Shown here one piece after another: positions 56,622 through 64,000 of a DNA stretch of 64,000 bases. The translations under genes and the position numbers were made by a program. The stretch is from Psychrobacter sp. NG25 (GTDB lineage Bacteria > Pseudomonadota > Gammaproteobacteria > Pseudomonadales > Moraxellaceae), in the NCBI RefSeq assembly GCF_015234355.1, contig NZ_JADGMV010000008.1, positions 62,001 through 126,000 of the forward strand, given 5' to 3'. Position 1 is the first letter of the stretch; every line of letters starts with the position of its first letter. Under the pieces are notes generated by a model. It saw nothing but the letters and a program-made list of their open reading frames with translations, searched no databases and was not told the DNA's origin.

Positions 56622-57590
56622 ATGGCCTCTGTACCCGATATGGCAAAAAAGCAGCCTTCGCGGATCGCGGTAATTTTTCCTGGTCAAGGATCACAAGTCG
56701 TTGGTATGACGAGTGAGCTTGCTGAAACCTATCCAGAGATTCGTGATACTTTCGCTGAAGCAAGTGACGCACTTGGTGAAGACTTATGGGCAATCTGTCA
56801 GGATGAAGAAAAACTCAATCAAACCCACTATACTCAGCCAGCATTACTGACTGCTAGCATAGCTATCTGGCGAATCTTGAAACAGAAAGTAGTCACAGCA
56901 CCTTGTTACTTAGCAGGGCACTCTCTAGGTGAGTATAGCGCGCTCTGTGCAGCTGATGTGATATCGCTTGCTGATGCAGTAAGACTGGTTCATAAACGTG
57001 GTCAGTTGATGCAAGAGGCTGTTGTAGGCATTGATACAGCGATGGCAGCAGTATTAGGTCTTGAAGACAATCGGGTCGAAAATTTATGTGAGCAAGCGAC
57101 TGAACATGTTGATGGCGCGATTGTTGGTGCAGCCAATTTTAATAGCCCAGGCCAAGTCGTTATCTCAGGCAATGCCGATGGCGTTAATGCTGTTATTGAT
57201 AAAGTAAAAAATACCGGTAAGAAATCTGTTCCGCTAAAGGTGAGCGTACCTTCACATTGTGCGCTGATGGAACCAGCGAGTAGTGCTTTGGCTGAAATAT
57301 TGGCAGACATCAAATTTGAGCAAGCCACGATTCCTGTTATTCAAAATCGTCATGCACGTGTCGAAACCAGTGCGTTGGGTATCAAGCAAGCATTGACTGA
57401 ACAGTTAAGCCAACCTGTATTATGGTCAAAAACCATGCAAGAGCTGGCTGACAAACAAATTAATATTTTAATCGAATGTGGCAGTGGTAATGTATTGAGT
57501 AATTTGGCGAAGCGTCAAGCCCAGCCAATTACCAGCTATCCTACTGACAAACCTGCCCGCCTTGAGAAATTAATGGAGTTATTATCATGA
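56622..57590 (+). CDS. fabD: Malonyl-CoA:ACP transacylase
   Basis: From ATG 56622 (AAGGAATATTGGTT upstream) it encodes 322 residues. FPGQGSQ starts the fold, the nucleophile is S101 in GHSLGE, and VPSHCALM carries the partner His. It loads malonyl groups onto ACP for fatty-acid elongation. It ends in a four-base overlap with fabG. Confidence 0.96.
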   Translation: MASVPDMAKKQPSRIAVIFPGQGSQVVGMTSELAETYPEIRDTFAEASDALGEDLWAICQDEEKLNQTHYTQPALLTASIAIWRILKQKVVTAPCYLAGHSLGEYSALCAADVISLADAVRLVHKRGQLMQEAVVGIDTAMAAVLGLEDNRVENLCEQATEHVDGAIVGAANFNSPGQVVISGNADGVNAVIDKVKNTGKKSVPLKVSVPSHCALMEPASSALAEILADIKFEQATIPVIQNRHARVETSALGIKQALTEQLSQPVLWSKTMQELADKQINILIECGSGNVLSNLAKRQAQPITSYPTDKPARLEKLMELLS

Positions 57591-58315
57591 GCCGTACGAT
57601 TACATTAGTAACAGGAGCGAGCCGTGGCATTGGTAAAGCCGTTGCTAAACGTTTTGCCAAAGAAGGGCATTTTGTCATTGGTACAGCGACGACTGAAAAA
57701 GGCGCTGAGCTTATCGATGACTATCTTCATGATAGTGGTGGTATAGGCCGAGTTTTAGATGTACGTGATACGGCGCAAGTTGATAAGCTGTTTGAAGAGA
57801 TTGAAAGCGTTTATGGTGCGGTACAGGTGCTAGTCAATAATGCCGGTATCACTCAAGATGGTTTGCTAATGCGCATGAAAGATGATGACTGGAGTAATGT
57901 CATTGACACCAATCTAACGTCAGTATATCGCATGAGCAAACGCGCTGTACGCGGTATGATGAAAGCACGCCGTGGCCGCATCATCAATATTACCTCTGTA
58001 GTCGCGCAAATGGGCAATGCAGGCCAATCTAACTACGCTGCAACCAAAGCAGGCGTAGAAGGGTTTAGCCGTACCCTAGCACGTGAAATTGGCTCACGCC
58101 AAGTAACTATCAACTGTGTCGCTCCGGGTTTGATTGAAACAGACATGACGGATGAGCTTGATGAGCGTCTGCTAAACTCGATGTTAGATGCTGTCCCTAT
58201 TAGCCGTTTAGGTCAGCCAGAAGACATTGCAGCAGCAGTGCATTTCTTGGCCAGCGATGAGGCCAGCTATATCACAGGCGCTGTTATTCCTGTCAATGGC
58301 GGCATGTATATGTAA
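57587..58315 (+). CDS. fabG: 3-oxoacyl-ACP reductase
   Basis: Encodes 242 residues of a short-chain dehydrogenase. TGASRGIG binds NADPH, NNAGITQDGLLMRM and the YxxxK pair (SNYAATKAG) with an upstream Ser (NITSVV) form the active site. It carries out the first reduction in each elongation cycle. The start overlaps fabD by four bases. Confidence 0.96.
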   Translation: MSRTITLVTGASRGIGKAVAKRFAKEGHFVIGTATTEKGAELIDDYLHDSGGIGRVLDVRDTAQVDKLFEEIESVYGAVQVLVNNAGITQDGLLMRMKDDDWSNVIDTNLTSVYRMSKRAVRGMMKARRGRIINITSVVAQMGNAGQSNYAATKAGVEGFSRTLAREIGSRQVTINCVAPGLIETDMTDELDERLLNSMLDAVPISRLGQPEDIAAAVHFLASDEASYITGAVIPVNGGMYM

Positions 58316-58584
58316 GTGACGCACAAGTGTTACATAGTGATAATAAAAAACTGTGTGAACGAGTGTAAACTATAATAAAGAGTGCTATAATGACGGACAC
58401 TTTTAGGCCAAAGCACTGTATGATAGCAGAGCTTTACCAGACATTAGTCAAAACGTATAATCCGTTATAAAGCATTCAGATAGCGATACTAATCTGAAAG
58501 TCTCACTTATATACAATGCTGTAGAATCTAATAATAGAACTATAGTAGTTTGTCAAAATAATAGATCAAAAAGGAGAAATCTAC

Positions 58585-58821
58585 ATGAGTAATGATACCG
58601 AGCTAAGAGTTAAAGCTGCAGTAGCTGAGCAATTGGGTATGAACGTTGAAGAAATCAGCAACGACGCTTCATTTATGGAAGACTTAGGTGCAGATTCATT
58701 GGATCTAGTTGAATTGGTTATGTCATTCGAAAGCGATTTTGGCATCACTATTCCTGATGAAGATTCAGCAGAGCTAACGACTGTTCAAAAAGCAATTGAT
58801 TACGTACAAGCACAGCTATAA
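58585..58821 (+). CDS. acpP: Acyl carrier protein
   Basis: Encodes 78 acidic residues. S38 in [10 protein letters not shown] receives phosphopantetheine. AAAAAGGAGAAATCTAC is a strong ribosome site. It lies 269 bp after fabG, so it may have its own promoter. Confidence 0.98.
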   Translation: MSNDTELRVKAAVAEQLGMNVEEISNDASFMEDLGADSLDLVELVMSFESDFGITIPDEDSAELTTVQKAIDYVQAQL

Positions 58822-58850
58822 TTCTATATTAGCTTAGCAAGTTTTGTATT

Positions 58851-58884
58851 GCCGTTTATCTTAATTGATAAGCGGTTTTTTTAT
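58851..58884 (+). terminator. Rho-independent terminator after acpP
   Basis: CCGTTTATC (58852-58860) and GATAAGCGG (58867-58875) form a stem with one G-U pair, followed by seven T. Confidence 0.85.
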
Positions 58885-59111
58885 GTCTTGCAAAATGAGC
58901 TTTCCATATGAGTGAATCGTATTTATTAACATAAGCTACGTCAATTCAACATTATTCAACATACTATTACTAGCCAGTTCAACTACCTTTGTCTATACTC
59001 ATCTTGGTAAGCAGTAATAAAGTATGACGAAATTCAGGTGTTTACCTCACTATCTGATTTTATGCGTCATCGAAAATAATGATTAATAATAATATTTTAA
59101 GGAGCAATTAT

Positions 59112-59621
59112 ATGGGTATGTTCAGTTTTGCAAAAGACATCGGTGATAAGATATTCAATCGTGATGAAGCCGAGCATGATGCTAAATCAGAAACCAAAGC
59201 AGATGCTAATACGCCAGTACAGAGTAGTGAGACTTCAGCACAGTCAGTCGCTAATATCTTGCTTCGTCGTGTTCAGCAGCAAAATCTAAATATCAGCGAT
59301 CTAAAGATTAAATATAATGGCTCAACGGATACTGCTGAGATCAGTGGTAAAGCCAAAACACAAGCAGATCGCGAAAAAGCAATCATCGCAATTGGTAACG
59401 TACAGAACGTTGCAAAAGTCATCGATAATATTGATATCGAAGAAGATGCTCCTGAGTCAACCATGTATACGGTTAAGTCTGGCGATAACTTATCTAAGAT
59501 TGCCAAAGATGTTTATGGTTCAGCAAGTGACTACATGAAGATTTTTGAAGCGAACAAACCAATGCTTTCTGACCCTGATAAAATTTATCCAGGCCAAGTA
59601 TTACGTATACCTAAGCCATAA
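59112..59621 (+). CDS. kbp: BON and LysM domain protein (YgaU/Kbp-like)
   Basis: From ATG 59112 with AAGGAG upstream it encodes 169 residues. A BON domain (about 55-110, NLNISDLKIKYNGSTDTAEISGKAKTQADREKAIIAIGNVQNVAKVIDNI) precedes a LysM domain (about 120-168, YTVKSGDNLSKIAKDVYGSASDYMKIFEANKPMLSDPDKIYPGQVLRIP). E. coli YgaU/Kbp with the same layout is a cytoplasmic K+-binding protein. Transfer of that function is inference. An earlier in-frame ATG (59079) lacks a ribosome site. Confidence 0.88.
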   Translation: MGMFSFAKDIGDKIFNRDEAEHDAKSETKADANTPVQSSETSAQSVANILLRRVQQQNLNISDLKIKYNGSTDTAEISGKAKTQADREKAIIAIGNVQNVAKVIDNIDIEEDAPESTMYTVKSGDNLSKIAKDVYGSASDYMKIFEANKPMLSDPDKIYPGQVLRIPKP

Positions 59622-59657
59622 TATTAGCAATGAATAGTACAAAAATATGCGCTAACA

Positions 59658-59691
59658 AAAATGCCTCTTATAAATAAGAGGCATTTTTTTG
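59658..59691. terminator. Rho-independent terminator between kbp-like gene and queG
   Basis: AAAATGCCTCTTAT, loop AA, ATAAGAGGCATTTTTTT: near-perfect stem with a T tail to the right and an A run to the left. It can serve both convergent genes. Confidence 0.9.
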
Positions 59692-59708
59692 TTTAGACAA
59701 ATATAAGC

Positions 59709-60947
59709 CTAAGACTTAATAGCCTTTAATTTACCTTGCTGCTCAGTTATTGCCCAAAGGATATGCTCATCTAATATCTCATTGTGTACACCCAGTTTTG
59801 ACTGTAATTGAGTAATAGTATCTGTACTTGCATTGGCATTTCCAAGTCCAATAGCGATATTGCGTAAAAAGCTAACATAACCTGTGCGTCTGAGTGGGCT
59901 GCCTTCCGTCTTTTTCATAAAGTCGGCTTCTTGCCAATGCCATAGTTCAAGTAGGCTACTACTATCAAGTTTATGCCGTGGTGCGAAATCTTCTACAGGA
60001 GTGATATTGGCGTATCGATTCCAAGGACAGATAAGCTGACAGTCATCACAACCAAAGACGCGATTACCAATCGCCCGGCGGTACTTGGTATCAATGCTAC
60101 CTTTATGCTCGATAGTGAGGTAGGAGATGCAGGCCGAAGCGTTGAGCTCATAGGGTGCAACAATCGCTTGAGTAGGACAAATATCAATGCAAGCGCTACA
60201 GCTGCCACAATGTTCTTTGATAGGTTTGTCATCTGGCAACTCAAGGCTAATAAATAGCTCGCCCAACACAAAAAATGAGCCTGCTTGTTTATTAATAAGT
60301 AGCGTGTGCTTACCTGTCCAGCCAAGGCCAGCAGCATCAGCGATAGGGCGCTCAAAGATAGGGGCAGAGTCGCTAAATGGCCGAAAGATAAAATCTCGCT
60401 CTGACCCAATATTGAGATGTTGCCATTCAGGAAGCATTGTTTCTATTTTTAATGCCAATTGCTTTAAACGACTACGCATTGTCTTGTGATAATCACGCCC
60501 TCTGGCATAACGCGCAATGATACCTTGGTTGGGGATGTCATTGTCAGTGACAGCACGAGATTTCGGTGCTTGAGTCAGGTAATCCATGCGAACGCTGATG
60601 ATAGTCCTTGCACCATCGACCAATTGCTCAGGGTTCGCCCGTAGCTCATGATTGCTGTGCATAAACTGTAGCTGTCCCTCGTAACCTTTCTCTAGCCATT
60701 GCTGCAGTTGTACAATTTGTTTAGCAAACAAAGGATGGTGCACGGATAGAAAGCCGCAGTCAGCAAACCCTAGCGCCTGTGCTTGAGTCTTGATCCATTG
60801 TTTGACGTCTGTTGTGGTAGAAAATGTTGATGTGTTATTGAGTGCAATCTTGTTTGCGACTGCATCATCAATTGCAGCGGCTCGCTGTTGGCCAGCTACT
60901 TGTTTAATAGAAGATATTGGTAGGCTTGGTGTAGATGAGTTGTTCAT
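59709..60947 (-). CDS. queG: Epoxyqueuosine reductase
   Basis: Encodes 412 residues. It reduces epoxyqueuosine to queuosine in tRNA, using cobalamin and two [4Fe-4S] clusters. The cluster motifs CGSCSACIDICPTQAI and CDDCQLICPWN are present, as are YARGRDYHKTMRSRLK and GWTGKHTLLI. About 45 residues at the N terminus are extra and poorly conserved; a later start near MHSNHEL is excluded because family residues precede it. Divergent from nnr, the same pairing as in E. coli. Confidence 0.93.
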   Translation of the reverse strand: MNNSSTPSLPISSIKQVAGQQRAAAIDDAVANKIALNNTSTFSTTTDVKQWIKTQAQALGFADCGFLSVHHPLFAKQIVQLQQWLEKGYEGQLQFMHSNHELRANPEQLVDGARTIISVRMDYLTQAPKSRAVTDNDIPNQGIIARYARGRDYHKTMRSRLKQLALKIETMLPEWQHLNIGSERDFIFRPFSDSAPIFERPIADAAGLGWTGKHTLLINKQAGSFFVLGELFISLELPDDKPIKEHCGSCSACIDICPTQAIVAPYELNASACISYLTIEHKGSIDTKYRRAIGNRVFGCDDCQLICPWNRYANITPVEDFAPRHKLDSSSLLELWHWQEADFMKKTEGSPLRRTGYVSFLRNIAIGLGNANASTDTITQLQSKLGVHNEILDEHILWAITEQQGKLKAIKS

Positions 60948-61154
60948 GTGTAATAGTAAGCGTTAATGTGAATACCGTTATGATAAGCGAGTGAGCCAAT
61001 AGCGCAAGCATAAAAGAAAATAAATTCGCATTCATATTGATACACAAGTCAAAGTTGGCTTTTGCTAAGCTAGGATGTGTCCTCATATCAATGAGGAATC
61101 ATCAGGCTTCAGAATAATATCAAACAATCTAATAAAAACAGTTGAGGGCAAATC

Positions 61155-62951
61155 ATGCAAATACATAATCATTTATCCATAAATAAAAAACATCCTATAT
61201 CGCTATATAGCAGTAAACAACTCTATGCAATGGAGCAAGCATGGTTTGATGAAGGTCATGATAGTTTTGGACTAATGCAACAAGCGGCTTGGCAAATGGC
61301 GAAGCATATTGAGCAGCTTTATGAGAAAAAGTACTTAAACCGTCAGTCATTAACGTCGGTTAATTTCTCTCATCGTCACAACCACCAGTATCGAGTGAGT
61401 ATATGGGTAGGCAAAGGTAATAATGGCGGTGATGGTTGGCTGATTTCCTACTATCTCAAGCAAGCTGGCTGGCAGGTACAGATAGTCACAGTGGGTTTTG
61501 AGGATAGTGACTTTAACTATAGTGACTCTGATCAGGTTAATTCTGATAAAAGTGATACAACAGCAATTTCTAATAGTAAAAGCTCAATAAAGGATGCCCA
61601 AAAGGCTTTACAGATAGCACGATCTGCTAATTGCAATTATGAGCGCTTTGAAGATAGCCAAAATGATTTGAGATCAACAGCGCTACAGGCTGATGTGTAT
61701 ATCGATGCACTATTTGGGATAGGATTAGATCGTACACCTTATGGTATTTATAAGCAGGCAATTGGGGCTTTTAATGAATTAGTTGATCAAAATAATGGGC
61801 TGGCCATTGCCGTTGATATTCCAAGTGGTGTGGTAGCTTCGACTGGTGAAGTGTTCGACCGTATAGCGATACAAGCGGATGAAACTTTGTGCTTGATTGC
61901 GCGGAAATTTGGATTGCATACCAAAGACGGGGTAGATTATAGCGGGCAGGTAACCGATATACCGCTGATACCTTATCAGGTAGGCAATGTAGAGTTTGAG
62001 CCAGTAGCCAAATTGATTACTGCTGGACAAGATCTCCGTCCACGGCGCCAAAATAGCTATAAAGGGAGCTACGGCCACGTATTGGTTATCGGTGGTAATC
62101 GTGTTGATGGCTCACAAGGTATGGGCGGGGCAGCGATATTGTCTGCGTCAAGTTCGATGGCGGCAGGAGCGGGTAAAATCACTGTTGCCTGCCACGAAGC
62201 CTTTCATAACGCACTATTGACGTCATTACCAGATGCAATGACTATCAATTTGCATGATACCCAAGGTGTGCAGCATTTAATCAAGGCAGCCAGTGTGGTA
62301 GCTATTGGTATGGGGTTGGGCCGTGATAACAAAGCACAAGCGTTATTTGTAAATTATATACAGACTGCTATGACAGCGGAAAAGCCAATAGTTGTAGATG
62401 CTGACGGGCTTTATCACTTGGCATCGTTACAGAGGCAAAGCCATACGTTAATCGCTCAACTACGAGAGTATAGTATTAATAATGAGGTTTTTTTGACGCC
62501 GCACAGTGGTGAAGCTGCTAAGTTACTAGATAAAAAAATACAGGAGATAGAGTCAGATAGATTATCAGCCATCAAACTATGTGCGCAGACGTATGGTGGC
62601 AATTGGGTGCTCAAAGGTGCAGGGTCTTTGGTTTTAGAGTCTGATATAGATCAAGAGCAGGTCTATGTTTGTGGTGTGGGCAATGCTGGCATGGCAACGG
62701 CTGGTATGGGTGATGTATTGTCTGGTGTCATTGCTGGCTTGTTAGCACAACAAGATCTAGCATCGGAGATGCGTAGCTTGCATCAAGCGGTTGTCATACA
62801 CGCATTAGCAGGGGATATATTGGTTAGTCAGACGAATCAATATAATAGTGATCATGGCAATCTTTTGATAGGGCAACGAGGGCTACAGGCTCAAGATATG
62901 CCAGTAGCCATTCGTCATGTTATGCAGTTGATGATGAATACCTATAACTAG
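61155..62951 (+). CDS. nnr: Bifunctional NAD(P)H-hydrate epimerase / ADP-dependent dehydratase
   Basis: Encodes 598 residues. The N-terminal epimerase (YjeF-N; WVGKGNNGGDGW, YIDALFGIGLDR, IAVDIPSGV) and the C-terminal dehydratase (GSYGHVLVIGGNRVDGSQGMGGAAILSASSSMAAGAGKITVA, ADGLYHLA, LTPHSGEA, GNAGMATAGMGDVLSGVIAGLLAQ) repair damaged NAD(P)H hydrates. An insertion rich in Ser/Asp (about residues 120-150) lies in the N-terminal domain compared with E. coli (515 aa). Confidence 0.95.
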   Translation: MQIHNHLSINKKHPISLYSSKQLYAMEQAWFDEGHDSFGLMQQAAWQMAKHIEQLYEKKYLNRQSLTSVNFSHRHNHQYRVSIWVGKGNNGGDGWLISYYLKQAGWQVQIVTVGFEDSDFNYSDSDQVNSDKSDTTAISNSKSSIKDAQKALQIARSANCNYERFEDSQNDLRSTALQADVYIDALFGIGLDRTPYGIYKQAIGAFNELVDQNNGLAIAVDIPSGVVASTGEVFDRIAIQADETLCLIARKFGLHTKDGVDYSGQVTDIPLIPYQVGNVEFEPVAKLITAGQDLRPRRQNSYKGSYGHVLVIGGNRVDGSQGMGGAAILSASSSMAAGAGKITVACHEAFHNALLTSLPDAMTINLHDTQGVQHLIKAASVVAIGMGLGRDNKAQALFVNYIQTAMTAEKPIVVDADGLYHLASLQRQSHTLIAQLREYSINNEVFLTPHSGEAAKLLDKKIQEIESDRLSAIKLCAQTYGGNWVLKGAGSLVLESDIDQEQVYVCGVGNAGMATAGMGDVLSGVIAGLLAQQDLASEMRSLHQAVVIHALAGDILVSQTNQYNSDHGNLLIGQRGLQAQDMPVAIRHVMQLMMNTYN

Positions 62952-62959
62952 CGTTGAGG

Positions 62960-63460
62960 CTAGGTAGTAGGGTTGCCACAGTACTGGTCAATTGCTTGCT
63001 GTACGCGCTCACGCTTCAGCTCAATCTCGCGACCATCTAGATATTCACGTTTACCACTGGCATCCATTTCATAAATACGTCCGCCGACGTTTAGATTGGT
63101 CAAGTTGTTGCGTAATGACTGGCAACGCTGTGCGTTGGCTTGTGCATCTTGCTCTTTAATACGTGTCTCAAGCGCTGCAACTCTTTGTTCTTCTGCACTT
63201 GGAGTATTGTTCTGACTAGGATCTGTTTTGCCCGCTAGCTGTCCTGCGTTATTTTGTCTGCCGTCACTACGGAACTCAATCAGTTCAATGTTTTTGCCAT
63301 TCTGCGGAGAATGTTGGCTATATTTTACTTCGCCATGCGCACCAATAGATTTATAAACCTGAATAGCGTGACTGGCATTCATGGACAGCATTAGCATACA
63401 CGCCGTACTCATACTCACAAGCAGTTTGGCAGCAGTATTTATCTTAGATGCATATGCCAT
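62960..63460 (-). CDS. Secreted DUF4124 domain protein
   Basis: Encodes 166 residues. A signal peptide (about 1-33, ...LLVSMSTACMLMLSMNASHA) is followed by a DUF4124 core (IQVYKSIGAHGEVKYSQHSPQNGKNIELIEF). The C-terminal part is charged and helical (ARIKEQDAQANAQRCQSLRNNLTNL...GREIELKRERVQQAIDQYC) with two or three Cys. Function unknown. It is convergent with nnr (8 bp apart). Confidence 0.82.
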   Translation of the reverse strand: MAYASKINTAAKLLVSMSTACMLMLSMNASHAIQVYKSIGAHGEVKYSQHSPQNGKNIELIEFRSDGRQNNAGQLAGKTDPSQNNTPSAEEQRVAALETRIKEQDAQANAQRCQSLRNNLTNLNVGGRIYEMDASGKREYLDGREIELKRERVQQAIDQYCGNPTT

Positions 63461-64000
63461 TGTAGCAATCCTCTTATTTGGTAAAAAACAGATGTTTATA
63501 TATGTGTCAATATAACATTTTAGTGTTTGAATGGTACTAAAAATGTACCAGCGTTTGATTTTAGCAAATAATTCTTATGAATGTATATTATTTAATAACT
63601 AATAGTTAGGGATAGGCTTTAGAAGTTTTTCTTGACAATGGGTCGCAAACCGTCGAATATAATAGCAGTTGATTGGTCAGTGAGCGGCTTTTATGATATT
63701 GCCGTGGCACTTGAAAACGAGGACTACGGGTTACTTATCAGTAACTTATACAGTTCTTTTTTCTTTGTGATAATGATATAGCAACGATAGTAGTCGTTCA
63801 GAACGATATCTATTGAGAGCTTTATATATTGTCTCCGGACTTATCTGTCTACAATGACTAAGATAAACTTATTATTTGAAATGCGCTAAGTATCATTTTA
63901 GCGATTGTATTAAACACGGCTCAAGATTTAGGGACGAGATATCTTCATTCAGCCTATTGTAATATCTAATGGTATTACGATGTATTACTGACTATGAACG
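63461..64000. promoter_or_regulatory. Right-hand intergenic region with a consensus-like promoter
   Basis: No protein gene of reasonable length is visible. TTGACA (63632-63637) and TATAAT (63658-63663) are perfect hexamers but spaced by 20 bp. About 70 nt downstream GTTACT/AGTAAC (near 63728-63743) forms a small hairpin followed by a T-rich run (TTCTTTTTTC). This might mark a short RNA or simply a promoter for a gene beyond the window. Confidence 0.35.

Overview
The window looks like a chromosomal segment of a Moraxellaceae gammaproteobacterium, most probably Psychrobacter. The support is the family-typical proteins and gene order: trpFBA-accD-folC-SPOR protein, gatCAB divergent from mreBCD-maf-rng, an S10-spc-alpha ribosomal cluster directly after rng, yceD-rpmF-fabD-fabG-acpP without plsX/fabH between rpmF and fabD, and queG divergent from nnr. 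No database search was run, so the genus is an inference from remembered families.

Layout. 1-8.9 kb: tryptophan synthesis, accD, folC, a LysM/SPOR envelope protein, and DUF2726 and DUF1853 proteins. 9.2-10.3 kb: a scar of a decayed integrative element, with a truncated secreted-protein gene, a nonsense-interrupted integrase and a small zinc-ribbon membrane protein, next to tRNA-Pro(GGG). 10.4-19.7 kb: gatB/A/C (minus), mreBCD, maf and rng (plus). 20-34.2 kb: 29 translation, secretion and transcription genes from rpsJ to rplQ. 34.3-34.9 kb: a YciO-family gene. 35.5-54.5 kb: a roughly 19-kb AT-rich genomic island. 55-64 kb: core genome again (yceD, rpmF, fabD, fabG, acpP, a BON-LysM protein, queG, nnr and a DUF4124 protein).

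The island is the main discovery. It sits inside the EF-P hydroxylase gene epmC. The N-terminal half of the host protein is encoded at about 54.5-54.9 kb and the C-terminal half at 35.18-35.5 kb, with the break inside the conserved HExxH metal-binding motif. The island carries a diverged, apparently complete epmC of its own (35927-36424), as the last gene of its recombination operon (ribbon-helix-helix protein, three large tyrosine-recombinase-family proteins, a TnpC-like coiled-coil protein, EpmC). It therefore seems to destroy and then replace a host gene. Both ends carry matching inverted repeats.

The cargo includes a five-gene operon (43.9-50.6 kb) that I read as a GTPase-associated conflict system: a GASH-like helical protein, two GTPases, a large GAP1-like protein and a caspase-family protease. 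The GAP1-like protein and the caspase end in the same roughly 75-residue domain (EAD1-like), which suggests they are joined by like-with-like adaptor contact. Such systems are predicted to act in anti-phage defence or programmed death. Further cargo: a DUF6338 membrane protein with a 53-residue SYxP-repeat partner, an XRE regulator divergent from an unrecognised zinc-ribbon protein, and a VbhA-like antitoxin without a visible Fic toxin. A RHH/HTH regulator faces the recombinase operon across a perfect palindrome.
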